From Streptomyces angustmyceticus (GTDB taxonomy: Bacteria; Actinomycetota; Actinomycetes; Streptomycetales; Streptomycetaceae), in assembly GCF_019933235.1 (NCBI RefSeq), contig NZ_CP082945.1, forward strand, positions 7,973,501 through 8,037,500: DNA of 64,000 nt. Reading direction: 5' to 3'. A program made the translations under genes and the position numbers. This document shows, piece by piece, positions 40,855 through 48,513 of this stretch. Position 1 is the stretch's first letter. The number at the start of each line of letters is the position of its first letter. Below the pieces are notes generated by a model, which was not told the origin of the DNA, did no database searches, and saw only the letters and a list, made by a program, of their open reading frames with translations.

Positions 40855-42249
40855 ATGACAGCGGACCGACACGGGCACCCGATGAGCGAGACCGGCGCCG
40901 AGGCCCTCGCGCACTACGAACAGGCCCTGGACGACCTGCTGTTCTTCCGGCCCCGGGTCGCAAAGACCTCGAAGGCCGTCCTGACCGCCTCGCCGCGGTC
41001 CGTGATGGGCCACGCGCTGACCGCCTATCTGGGGGTGCTGGGCACCGAGGAGAAGGACGCGGCCACGGCCCGCGACCGCTTCGCCCGCTTCCGCTCCGGC
41101 CTGGACACCGGACGGCTGACACCCCGCGAACGTATGCATCTCGCCGCCGCCACGGCCTGGCTCGACGGCGACATGCACGGCGCCGGACGCACCCTCGGCG
41201 ACCTCACCGTCGCCTACCCCCGCGACGCGCTGGCCCTGTTCGCGGGCCACCAGCACGACTTCCTCACCGGGGACGCCCAGCGCCTGCGCGACCGCGTCGG
41301 CGGAGCCCTGGACGTCTGGGACGGCGACGACCCCCACCACGGTCCGCTGCTCGGCATGTACGCGTTCGGGCTGGAGGAGTCGGGCCACTACGAACGCGCG
41401 GAGGAGGTCGGCCTGGCGGCCCTCGCACAGCACCCCGGCGATGTGTGGGGCATCCACAGCGTGGTGCACACCTACGAGATGCGTGGACGCTTCACGGACG
41501 GCATCCGCTTCCTCGACGCCCGTACGGACGACTGGTCCCGGGACAGTCTGCTCACCGTCCACAACTGGTGGCACTACGCCCTCTACACCCTGGAACTGGG
41601 CGCCACCGACCGGGTCCTGGAGATCTACGACGCCGCGCTCCACCACGACGCCTCGGCCGGGGTGGCGATGGAACTGCTGGACGCCGCCGCGCTGTTGTGG
41701 CGGCTGTACCTGGCCCAGGAGGATCAGAGCGCACGGTGGGCCCGGCTCGCCGACGCCTGGGAGAACCGCCAGGACGGCCCGCACTACGCCTTCAACGACG
41801 CCCATGCCGTCATGGCCTACGTCGGCGCGGGCCGCTTCGCCCAGGCGCAGCGGCTCGTCGAGGACCGGGAGCGCTGGGCGGCGGCGGAGTCCGGTGTGTC
41901 CAACCGCGCCATGACGGCCGAGGTCGGACTGCCGGTCTGCCGCGCCCTGATCGCCTACGGGCAGCAGGACTACGGCCGGGCCGCCGATCTGCTGCTGCCC
42001 GTCCGCCACCGCCTGCACACCTTCGGCGGCAGCCACGCCCAGCGCGACGCGATCCAGCGCACTCTCGTCGAGGCGTCGCTGCGCGCGCACCGCGCCGACC
42101 TGGCGCGGACCCTGCTCAGCGAACGCATCCACCTGCGCCCGGTCTGCCCGTACAACTGGTCGGCCAAGGCCCGGTTGGAGGAGCAGCTCGGCGATCCGGT
42201 ACGCGCCGCGGCCGCCCGCGAGCGTGCCGCCGCGCAGGCGTCCGCGTGA
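40855..42249 (+). CDS. TTC38-like tetratricopeptide repeat protein
   Basis: 464 aa, alpha-helical throughout, with no signal peptide. TPR-type helix pairs recur (ALAHYEQALDDLLFFRP, DALALFAGHQHDFLTGD, GMYAFGLEESGHYERAEEVGLAALAQHPGDVWGIHSVVHTYEMRGR, HNWWHYALYTLELGATDRVLEIYD). The run ALAQHPGDVWGIHSVVH followed by HNWWHYALY is the hallmark of the TTC38 family, known in eukaryotes and many actinobacteria but without a defined biochemical role. It ends 9 bp from the stop of the convergent MFS gene and is transcribed alone. Confidence 0.83.
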   Translation: MTADRHGHPMSETGAEALAHYEQALDDLLFFRPRVAKTSKAVLTASPRSVMGHALTAYLGVLGTEEKDAATARDRFARFRSGLDTGRLTPRERMHLAAATAWLDGDMHGAGRTLGDLTVAYPRDALALFAGHQHDFLTGDAQRLRDRVGGALDVWDGDDPHHGPLLGMYAFGLEESGHYERAEEVGLAALAQHPGDVWGIHSVVHTYEMRGRFTDGIRFLDARTDDWSRDSLLTVHNWWHYALYTLELGATDRVLEIYDAALHHDASAGVAMELLDAAALLWRLYLAQEDQSARWARLADAWENRQDGPHYAFNDAHAVMAYVGAGRFAQAQRLVEDRERWAAAESGVSNRAMTAEVGLPVCRALIAYGQQDYGRAADLLLPVRHRLHTFGGSHAQRDAIQRTLVEASLRAHRADLARTLLSERIHLRPVCPYNWSAKARLEEQLGDPVRAAAARERAAAQASA

Positions 42250-42258
42250 GCGGCGGCG

Positions 42259-43608
42259 TCAGGGACGGCCCGCGGGCAGGCCCGCGCCCGCGACGGCCGG
42301 CGCGGCCTCGGGTGCGGTGAACTCCGGGTCCGGTTCGAGGAACCGGATGGCGACGGCGGTGGCCAGGTGCAGGCCGGCGAAGATCCAGACGATGCCCTCC
42401 ACGCCGACCGGGCCCAGGGCGAGGGCGACGATGGCGGGCCCGGCGAAGGTGCTCGCCCCGGCGCCCAGGTTGAGCGCGGACATCGCCTGCCCCTTGTGGC
42501 GGGGCGCCAGCGCGGGCACCAGCGCCGAGATCGGTACGTAGCCGGCGAGGGCGATGCCGTAGAGGGCGGCGGCCACCGCACAGGCGGCGAAGTGCGGGCC
42601 CGCCACGGCCGGTACGTAGTACAGCGCCAGGCAGGTGAGCGCGCAGGCCACGGCGCCGAACCAGGTCATGGTGCGCTGCCAGCCGAGGCGGTCGCCGACG
42701 GCGCCGAAGAACAGGTTGGCGAAGATGTTCGCGGCGAACATCACGCTGAGCAGGCGCAGCCAGACCGAGGTGCTGAAGCCGACCGTCTCGGTGAAGAAGA
42801 ACGGCAGGCAGACCAGGAAGCCGAACTGGGAACCGGTGCTGAAGACGCGCACCGCGGCGCCGATGGCCACACGAGGGCGGCGCCGCATGATCGAGACGCT
42901 GCCGGCCAGGGTCGCCAGCGGGCCCCCGCCGTCCGGCGCGAGTCCGGTCCGGCCGGTGGGCTCGCGCACCAGCAGCAGCGTGAGCAGGCCGCCGAGCAGC
43001 ACCAGAGCGAGCGCGAGCCACAGTGTCCGGTACGAGCCGACCACCGGGATCGTGGCGCTGGCGACGAGGGAGCCGAGGGTCGGCAGGCCGCCGGTGAACG
43101 CGAACCAGTACCAGCCGACCGCCGTTCCCAGCCGCCGCGGCGGGGTCGCCGCGGTGACCCAGACCAGGAACCCGTAGGCGAACAAGGGGTATCCGAAGCC
43201 GCGCAGCCCGTAGATGAGCAGCAGCAGCGGATAGTTCATGGCGGGCAGCGCCACCGTCAGCATGAGCACCTGGAAGACCAGCCAGATGGCGAAGCCCGCG
43301 GTCATCACCCGGCGTGGCCCCCACAAGTCCGAGAGGGCTCCCGAGAGCCAAGCGCCGAGGGCGACGGTGATGCCGTAGACGGCGATGACCACCGCCGCGT
43401 CGGCCTTGGCCAGGCCCTGGTCGGCGAGGTACTTCGAGAAGAAGCCGGTCTCCACGCCGTCGCCGGTCATGAAGAGCAGCACGCCCAGGAAACCCCAGGC
43501 CAGGGCCGGGGGTATGCCCAGGCGGGCGCATCGGGAGCGGGGGCGGTCGGCCGGCGGGCGGCCGGCGTCCGGTGTTCCCGCCGGGCGGGGGCGAGCGGAG
43601 CTGCTCAT
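42259..43608 (-). CDS. MFS transporter, RbtT/DalT/CsbX-like polyol permease
   Basis: 449 aa, 12 membrane segments. Start at ATG 43608, chosen over the longer frame because upstream codons lack coding bias. The segments WGFLGVLLFMTGDGVETGFFS and YPLLLLIYGLRGFGYPLFAYGFLVWV match ribitol/arabitol permeases of the RbtT/DalT/CsbX group. It is divergent from a polyol-type dehydrogenase and a DeoR regulator, which supports sugar-alcohol uptake. The shared 227-bp region holds an A-rich inverted repeat that may be the DeoR operator. Confidence 0.86.
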   Translation of the reverse strand: MSSSARPRPAGTPDAGRPPADRPRSRCARLGIPPALAWGFLGVLLFMTGDGVETGFFSKYLADQGLAKADAAVVIAVYGITVALGAWLSGALSDLWGPRRVMTAGFAIWLVFQVLMLTVALPAMNYPLLLLIYGLRGFGYPLFAYGFLVWVTAATPPRRLGTAVGWYWFAFTGGLPTLGSLVASATIPVVGSYRTLWLALALVLLGGLLTLLLVREPTGRTGLAPDGGGPLATLAGSVSIMRRRPRVAIGAAVRVFSTGSQFGFLVCLPFFFTETVGFSTSVWLRLLSVMFAANIFANLFFGAVGDRLGWQRTMTWFGAVACALTCLALYYVPAVAGPHFAACAVAAALYGIALAGYVPISALVPALAPRHKGQAMSALNLGAGASTFAGPAIVALALGPVGVEGIVWIFAGLHLATAVAIRFLEPDPEFTAPEAAPAVAGAGLPAGRP

Positions 43609-43716
43609 GGACTCTCCAGGGGCTGAGCGTGATCGGGCGAGCGCGGGGCGCACCGTCAGCTGCGTCGGCTGTCGGGGAGCCGGCGCAAGTCTTCTCGTAT
43701 TTTGTGCGAAGTCAAG

Positions 43717-43739
43717 GCTTCTCTGATAAAAAAAGAAGC
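43717..43739. promoter_or_regulatory. Possible DeoR operator GCTTCT-11-AGAAGC
   Basis: GCTTCT (43717-43722) and AGAAGC (43734-43739) flank TGATAAAAAAA, the most AT-rich stretch nearby. It lies midway between the divergent transporter and dehydrogenase genes. Confidence 0.45.
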
Positions 43740-43835
43740 GGTACCGTGCTGACACCCAGGGGCGCGCCGGTCCGGAGCCGGACCGTGCACGGCCCCCTGC
43801 CCCACCCCCCGCACCGAGGGAGCCGTGACCCCGCC

Positions 43836-44876
43836 ATGACCACCACTTCCGGGATTCCCGCCACCATGCGCGCCGCCGTACTGCACGGACCCGGGCGGCT
43901 GAGCATCGAGGAACGCCCCGTGCCCGCCCCCGGCCCCGGAGAGGTCCTGGTCCGCGTCGAGGCGGTCGGCACCTGCGGCTCGGACGTGCACTACTACCGG
44001 CACGGGCGGATCGGCGACTTCGTCGTGCGCGAGCCGCTCGTACTCGGGCACGAGGCCGCCGGCACCGTCGTGGCCTGCGGTCCGGGCGCCGACGCGCGCC
44101 GGACGGGACGGCGCGTGTCCATCGAGCCCGGCACGCCCTGCGGCAGCTGCGACGAGTGCCGGCCGGGCCGCTACAACCTGTGCCCGGACATGCGTTTCCT
44201 CGCCACGCCACCGGTGGACGGCGCCTTCTGCCAATACCTCGCCGTCCGCGAGGACTTCGCCCACGAGGTCCCCGACACCCTCACCGTCGAGGAAGCCGCC
44301 CTGCTGGAACCGCTGTCGGTGGCGGTCTGGGCCTGCCGCAAGGCCCGCGTCGCCCCCGGCGACCGGGTGCTGATCACCGGCGCCGGGCCCATCGGCCTGG
44401 TCGCCGCTCAGACCGCACGCGCCTTCGGCGCACGGGAGGTGCTGGTCACCGACGTCCTCCCGCACCGCCTCGCGCTCGCCCGCGCCGCCGGTGCCACCGC
44501 CGTCGACGTCTCCCGCACGCCGCTGGCCGAGGCGGACTACACCCCCACCGTCCTCCTGGAGTGCTCCGGTGTGCCCGCGGTCAGCAGCGAGGCGATCCGT
44601 ACGGTGGGCCGCGCCGGGCGGGTGGTGCTCATCGGGATGGGCGGCTCCGAGGCGTCGCTGCCCGTGAGCCGGGTGCAGAACTACGAACTGGAACTGACCG
44701 GCACCTTCCGCTACGCCCACACCTGGCCCGCCGCGATCTCCCTGGTGGAGTCCGGAAGGGTCCGGCTCGACTCCCTGGTCTCGCACGGTTACGGTCTTGC
44801 CGAGGCCGAGAGCGCACTGACCGTCGCCACCCACGACGCGACTGCCGTGAAGGCCGTCATCTACCCGCAGCGGTAG
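43836..44876 (+). CDS. Zinc-dependent polyol dehydrogenase (sorbitol/xylitol DH-like)
   Basis: 346 aa, medium-chain dehydrogenase. The catalytic zinc site is CGSDVHYYRHGRIG...GHEAAG (Cys, then GHE). The structural zinc lobe has CGSCDECRPGRYNLC, and the NAD-binding Rossmann motif is GAGPIGLVAAQTARAFGA followed by an acidic D (VTDVLPHR) that favours NAD. The layout and length match sorbitol or xylitol dehydrogenases. Start at ATG 43836. Together with the divergent polyol permease and the DeoR regulator it forms a small sugar-alcohol catabolic unit. The exact polyol cannot be told from sequence. Confidence 0.88.
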   Translation: MTTTSGIPATMRAAVLHGPGRLSIEERPVPAPGPGEVLVRVEAVGTCGSDVHYYRHGRIGDFVVREPLVLGHEAAGTVVACGPGADARRTGRRVSIEPGTPCGSCDECRPGRYNLCPDMRFLATPPVDGAFCQYLAVREDFAHEVPDTLTVEEAALLEPLSVAVWACRKARVAPGDRVLITGAGPIGLVAAQTARAFGAREVLVTDVLPHRLALARAAGATAVDVSRTPLAEADYTPTVLLECSGVPAVSSEAIRTVGRAGRVVLIGMGGSEASLPVSRVQNYELELTGTFRYAHTWPAAISLVESGRVRLDSLVSHGYGLAEAESALTVATHDATAVKAVIYPQR

Positions 44877-44914
44877 GCGCGCCGCCGCTGTCCGACCGGA
44901 AAGGGGCGGCCCCG

Positions 44915-45703
44915 ATGGCTTCCACTCGGTCGTCGCTGGCGGAGGTCGACCGGCGACGGCAGGACGTACTGGCACATGTCGTCGCGCACGGAGAAGTGCG
45001 CATCGACGAACTCGCCGGGCACTTCGGGGTCAGCCTCGCGACCATGCACCGCGATCTGGACCAGCTCGTCGAACGCCGACTGCTGCGCAAGGAGCGCGGC
45101 CGGGCCGCGCCGTTCCCCACCCTGACCATGGAGACCGCCACCCGCTTCCGCGTCGGCGTGAACCTGGCGGTGAAGGAGGCGCTGTGCGCCGCCGTCGCCG
45201 ACGAGATCCGGCCCGGCAGCACCCTCGTGCTCGACGACTCGACCACGGTCTTCCCGCTCGCGGCCCGCATCGCACGGACCGAGGCGGTCACCGTGGTCAC
45301 CAACTCCCTCGGCGTGGCCCGGCTGTTCGACGAGACGCCGGGCGCCGATGTCACCCTCCTCGGCGGCCGCTACCGCGGCGAGTTCGGTTCCTGCGTCGGC
45401 CCCGAGGTGCTCCGCGCCCTCGGCCGCATCCACGCCGATGTCGCGGTGATGTCCGCGGTGTCCGTGCTCGGCGGCCGGCTCTTCCACCCGATCCGCGACT
45501 ACGCCGAGATCAAGGAGGCCATGCTGGACTGCGCCGAGCGGTCACTGCTGCTCGTCGACCACACCAAGTTCGGCAAGTCCGCCACCCACGCCTACAGCGA
45601 CATCGCCCGCTACGACCGGGTCGTCACCGACCGCGGCGCACCGGCCGGGGAACTCGCCGCACTGCGCCGCCGGGGAGTGACCGTCGACGTGGTCGACGCC
45701 TGA
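44915..45703 (+). CDS. DeoR family transcriptional regulator
   Basis: 262 aa from ATG 44915, 38 bp after the dehydrogenase. The HTH is at about 12-60 (RRRQDVLAHVVAHGEVRIDELAGHFGVSLATMHRDLDQLVERRLL), and the sugar-phosphate-sensing DeoR_C domain follows (STLVLDDSTTVFPLAARI, VTNSLGVARL, LLGGRYRGEFGSCVGPEVL, LLVDHTKFGK). It most likely binds a phosphorylated polyol or ketose and represses the transporter and dehydrogenase. The probable operator is at 43717-43739. No clear terminator follows. Confidence 0.88.
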   Translation: MASTRSSLAEVDRRRQDVLAHVVAHGEVRIDELAGHFGVSLATMHRDLDQLVERRLLRKERGRAAPFPTLTMETATRFRVGVNLAVKEALCAAVADEIRPGSTLVLDDSTTVFPLAARIARTEAVTVVTNSLGVARLFDETPGADVTLLGGRYRGEFGSCVGPEVLRALGRIHADVAVMSAVSVLGGRLFHPIRDYAEIKEAMLDCAERSLLLVDHTKFGKSATHAYSDIARYDRVVTDRGAPAGELAALRRRGVTVDVVDA

Positions 45704-45812
45704 CGGTACGCCGCGGCGGGGCCGTGCCCGCCCCACCCGCTGCGGCTGCCCCGAACCGCCGGGCCCACCCCGCCGCAGGGCCCGTTCCCACCCGCGGGAC
45801 CTGCCCCGGACC

Positions 45813-46559
45813 TCAGTCCCGGTGAGACCGCGGTGACTCCGGGGCGGGAGCGAGCAGGCCCGCCAGCACCCGGCGGACCACCCGCTCGAACAGGTCTTGA
45901 GCGTCCTGCGCCGGGTCGGCCGCGGGGTGGGCTGCCGGGCGGGCTTCCGGGGAGTCGGTGAGGGCCTGCGCGAGGAGCGGATGAGCCCCCTTCCCGGCCG
46001 CGGTGGCGAGATAGGCGGCCTGTGCCGACTGGCGGGCAGTGGGCGACCGGACGCTCTGCAGGGTGGCGCGGGACACCATCGCGACCAGCGCGTTCAGCAC
46101 GGCGACGGCTTCCAGCTTGGCCGGGCCCGTCATCCGCACCGGTGCCAGGGCCCCGAGGGCGAATTCGAGATAATCCAGCCCGCGGGGCCCCACCCGCATC
46201 GCCTCCGGCGTCACCTCGAGCAGCCAGGGGTGCCGGAGGTGGACCTCCCGGGTGCGGGTGGCCAGTGCCACCAGATCCGTCACCGGTTCCCCGGTCAAGG
46301 CCACCGTGAGGTCGATCTCGCCGGTTGCGGCATCGACCATCAGATCCACCAGATCGTCGCGGCCGGCGACATAGCGGTAGAGGGACGCAGGACCGGTGCC
46401 CAGCTCCTTGGCCACCTGCCGTACGGACACGGAGGCCAGCCCGGCGGCATCGGCCAGACGGACCGCGGCCCGGGTGATCTGCCCACGGCTGCGCTCGGGT
46501 GCCGGCCCCCGTGCTCCCCGCTCGGGACGTTCCCACACCACTACCGGCTCCTCGGCCAC
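45813..46559 (-). CDS. TetR/AcrR family regulator
   Basis: 248 aa, GTG start. The HTH is ITRAAVRLADAAGLASVSVRQVAKELGTGPASLYRYVAGRDDLVDLM (about 28-75). The C-terminal domain is the TetR_C type with a conserved HPWLLEV, common in actinobacterial regulators. It is divergent from an alpha/beta hydrolase, with an inverted repeat in the gap. It probably represses that hydrolase and itself. The ligand is unknown. Confidence 0.85.
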   Translation of the reverse strand: MAEEPVVVWERPERGARGPAPERSRGQITRAAVRLADAAGLASVSVRQVAKELGTGPASLYRYVAGRDDLVDLMVDAATGEIDLTVALTGEPVTDLVALATRTREVHLRHPWLLEVTPEAMRVGPRGLDYLEFALGALAPVRMTGPAKLEAVAVLNALVAMVSRATLQSVRSPTARQSAQAAYLATAAGKGAHPLLAQALTDSPEARPAAHPAADPAQDAQDLFERVVRRVLAGLLAPAPESPRSHRD

Positions 46560-46604
46560 CGAGACCTCACCCGCCCCTCTCCCGCGTCCGTGCCGCTATG
46601 CTAA

Positions 46605-46630
46605 TAACTGCGAACATCGATCGCAGTATT
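46605..46630. promoter_or_regulatory. Inverted repeat CTGCGA-7-TCGCAG, probable TetR operator
   Basis: CTGCGA (46608-46613) and TCGCAG (46621-46626) are flanked by TAA/TATT, giving a nearly symmetric 26-bp element. It lies between divergent TetR and hydrolase genes, just upstream of the hydrolase ribosome binding site. Confidence 0.6.
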
Positions 46631-46640
46631 GAGGGGGATC

Positions 46641-47531
46641 ATGACCACATGGACGCCGACCCGCCGGGCCCGCAACGGCGAAGTGGAGCTGGCTTACGAC
46701 GAGTTGACGGCGCCTCAAGGCAAAGCGCCACTCCTGCTGGTGACCGGCCTGGGCGTCTCGCGTCTGTGGTGGCCCGACGGCCTGGCCCGGGCTCTGGCCG
46801 CACAGGGCTTCGCGGTGGCCCGCTATGACCAGCGCGACGCGGGAGAATCGACCCATCTGCCGCCCACCGCGACCGGCAACCCCATCACGGCGCTCTTCCG
46901 CAAGCGGGGCGCGTCGTATACGGCCGAGGACATGACCGACGACGCCATCGCCGTGATGGACGCGCTGGGTTGGGAGTCTGCCCATCTTCTCGGTCAGTCG
47001 CTCGGGGGCGCGGTCGCCCAGCGCATCGCGCTGCGCCATCCGGGGCGGGTACGCACGCTGACGTCGGTGTCGGCCGTGCCGGGCGACGCCGCGGGCCTGG
47101 GCGCTCTGCGTTACATCCGGCTGCGGACGCTCGGCAAGCTCGCCAGGATGACGTACCCGGACACTCCCGAAGGTGATATCGAGGCCGGGATCGCCCTCGC
47201 CCGCCTCCTGCACTCGCCCGCGCATCCGCTCGACGAGCAGGCCGTCAGGGACTCGGTCACCAGCCTCGCGGACCCCGGGGTCCGCGACGGGCACAGCCAG
47301 AGCCGCCAGATCGGCGCGCCGTGGCACGGCCCCGCCATCAGCCGCATCACGGTGCCGACCCTGGTTCTGCACGGCGCGGACGATCCCCTGGTCAAACCCG
47401 CTGCCGGGCGCGCCGTTGCGGCCCGTATCCCGGGTGCGCGGTTCGTTTCATTGCCCGGGGTCGGCCACGACCTGCCGGAGCCGGTCTGGAACGACGTCGC
47501 GATGCGGGTGCGCCGCCTCGCCGACCGGTAG
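46641..47531 (+). CDS. Alpha/beta hydrolase
   Basis: 296 aa. Start at ATG 46641, after GAGGGGG; an upstream ATG at 46629 would overlap this ribosome site. The oxyanion loop is LLLVTGLGVSRLWW, FAVARYDQRDAGES the typical post-strand turn, the nucleophile elbow LLGQSLGGAVAQR (Ser120), VLHGADDPLV the acid and LPGVGHDLPEPVW the His. This set resembles the aclacinomycin methylesterase/RdmC-type or general esterase group. It is probably under the divergent TetR. A GC hairpin follows at 47552. Confidence 0.86.
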   Translation: MTTWTPTRRARNGEVELAYDELTAPQGKAPLLLVTGLGVSRLWWPDGLARALAAQGFAVARYDQRDAGESTHLPPTATGNPITALFRKRGASYTAEDMTDDAIAVMDALGWESAHLLGQSLGGAVAQRIALRHPGRVRTLTSVSAVPGDAAGLGALRYIRLRTLGKLARMTYPDTPEGDIEAGIALARLLHSPAHPLDEQAVRDSVTSLADPGVRDGHSQSRQIGAPWHGPAISRITVPTLVLHGADDPLVKPAAGRAVAARIPGARFVSLPGVGHDLPEPVWNDVAMRVRRLADR

Positions 47532-47551
47532 GGCCGCGGCGGGAGAGCCTT

Positions 47552-47569
47552 CGGGGCGCCGGCGCCCCG
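47552..47569. terminator. 18-bp palindrome CGGGGCGCCGGCGCCCCG
   Basis: Perfect palindrome starting 20 bp after the hydrolase stop. As RNA it folds into a 7-bp stem with a CCGG loop, a plausible terminator without a U tract. Confidence 0.55.
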
Positions 47570-47716
47570 GCGGGGCAGCCGGACCCGGTCCACCCCTTCG
47601 ATTTCGCGACAACGCGGCCCACCCGTCGGCCATATGCCGGCCGGCGGACAACTCCGCCGCAGCCCCGTTCGTCCCACCGCACGTATCGGTACGCACTCTT
47701 CTTCGGAGGTTCCTTC

Positions 47717-48286
47717 ATGCGACGGTTGGGGACAGTGGCCGCGGCGCTCGTGCTGGCGGGTGCCGGGGTGGCGGGTACGGCCACAGCGGCCGGCGCCGCG
47801 ACCGGCCCGGCGGACAAGGCCCCCGCGGCCTGCTCGACCGCCTGGGGCAGCGGCAGCAAATCGGCGACGACCGCGGACGCCAAGCCCTTGACGGACGTCA
47901 AGACCAGTCGCGCGGCGTGCTACGACCGGATGGTCTTCGATATCAGCGGCGCACACGGCAAGCTCGGCTACCACGTCGGTTACGTCGACGCGTTCCACCA
48001 GGACGGTTCGGGCGAGCGGATACCCGTCAAGGGCGGCGCCATCCTGCAGATATTCGTGTCCGCGCCCAGCCACGACCCGGCGACCGGAAAGCAGACCTAT
48101 GCGGGGACGGCCGGCAAGCCGCTCCCGGGAGTGGACATCACCGGTTACCGGACGTTCACGGACACCAAGTTCGGGGCGAGCTTCGAAGGGCAGACCCAGG
48201 TCGGCCTCGGCCTGCGCGCCAAGCTGCCCTTCCGGGTGGTCCAGGCCGGTCACCAGCTGATCGTGGACGTCGCCCACAAGTGGTGA
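47717..48286 (+). CDS. Secreted AMIN-like domain protein
   Basis: 189 aa from ATG 47717 with GGAGGT 8 bp upstream. The signal peptide covers about 1-30 (MRRLGTVAAALVLAGAGVAGTATAAGA). The mature domain has the AMIN-like pattern: YDRMVFDISGAHGKLGYHVGYVD, then PVKGGAILQIFVSAP, TFTDTKFGASFEGQTQVGLGLRAKLPFRV and a final strand LIVDVAHKW. AMIN-type domains bind cell-wall components, and this family in actinobacteria is secreted. Two cysteines (AACSTAW and AACYDR) could form a disulphide. It is alone and followed by a strong hairpin. Confidence 0.83.
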   Translation: MRRLGTVAAALVLAGAGVAGTATAAGAATGPADKAPAACSTAWGSGSKSATTADAKPLTDVKTSRAACYDRMVFDISGAHGKLGYHVGYVDAFHQDGSGERIPVKGGAILQIFVSAPSHDPATGKQTYAGTAGKPLPGVDITGYRTFTDTKFGASFEGQTQVGLGLRAKLPFRVVQAGHQLIVDVAHKW

Positions 48287-48371
48287 ACGGCCTCGTCGTG
48301 AGCGCCCGTCCCCGCTTCTCCGGGAGAGGTGCGGCGACCCGTCCGACGCCCGGGTGAAAACCCCGCGGCAG

Positions 48372-48418
48372 ACAGAGAAATACCCCGGTCCGCATTGGCG
48401 GCCGGGGTATTTCTCTGT
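48372..48418. terminator. Strong hairpin, 17-bp perfect stem
   Basis: ACAGAGAAATACCCCGG (48372-48388) pairs with its exact complement at 48402-48418 over a 13-base loop. Its AT-rich outer part and position after the AMIN-like gene indicate a factor-independent terminator. It also insulates the HelD gene from readthrough. Confidence 0.8.
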
Positions 48419-48427
48419 GTATATTGG

Positions 48428-48477
48428 GGGCTTCTGTGTCTTCATGCTGTGCCTTTGTCAAGCAATGAAGTAAGCCC
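48428..48477. promoter_or_regulatory. Compound inverted repeat upstream of HelD/HelR gene
   Basis: GGGCTT (48428) is mirrored by AAGCCC (48472-48477), and inside it CTTCAT (48440-48445) by ATGAAG (48465-48470). The region is AT-richer than average and ends 37 bp before the TTG start. Rifamycin-inducible helR genes carry a palindromic element, but whether this is one is unproven. Confidence 0.4.
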
Positions 48478-48513
48478 AACTTCATTACCGAACTTTACCC
48501 GAGCGGAGCTGAA

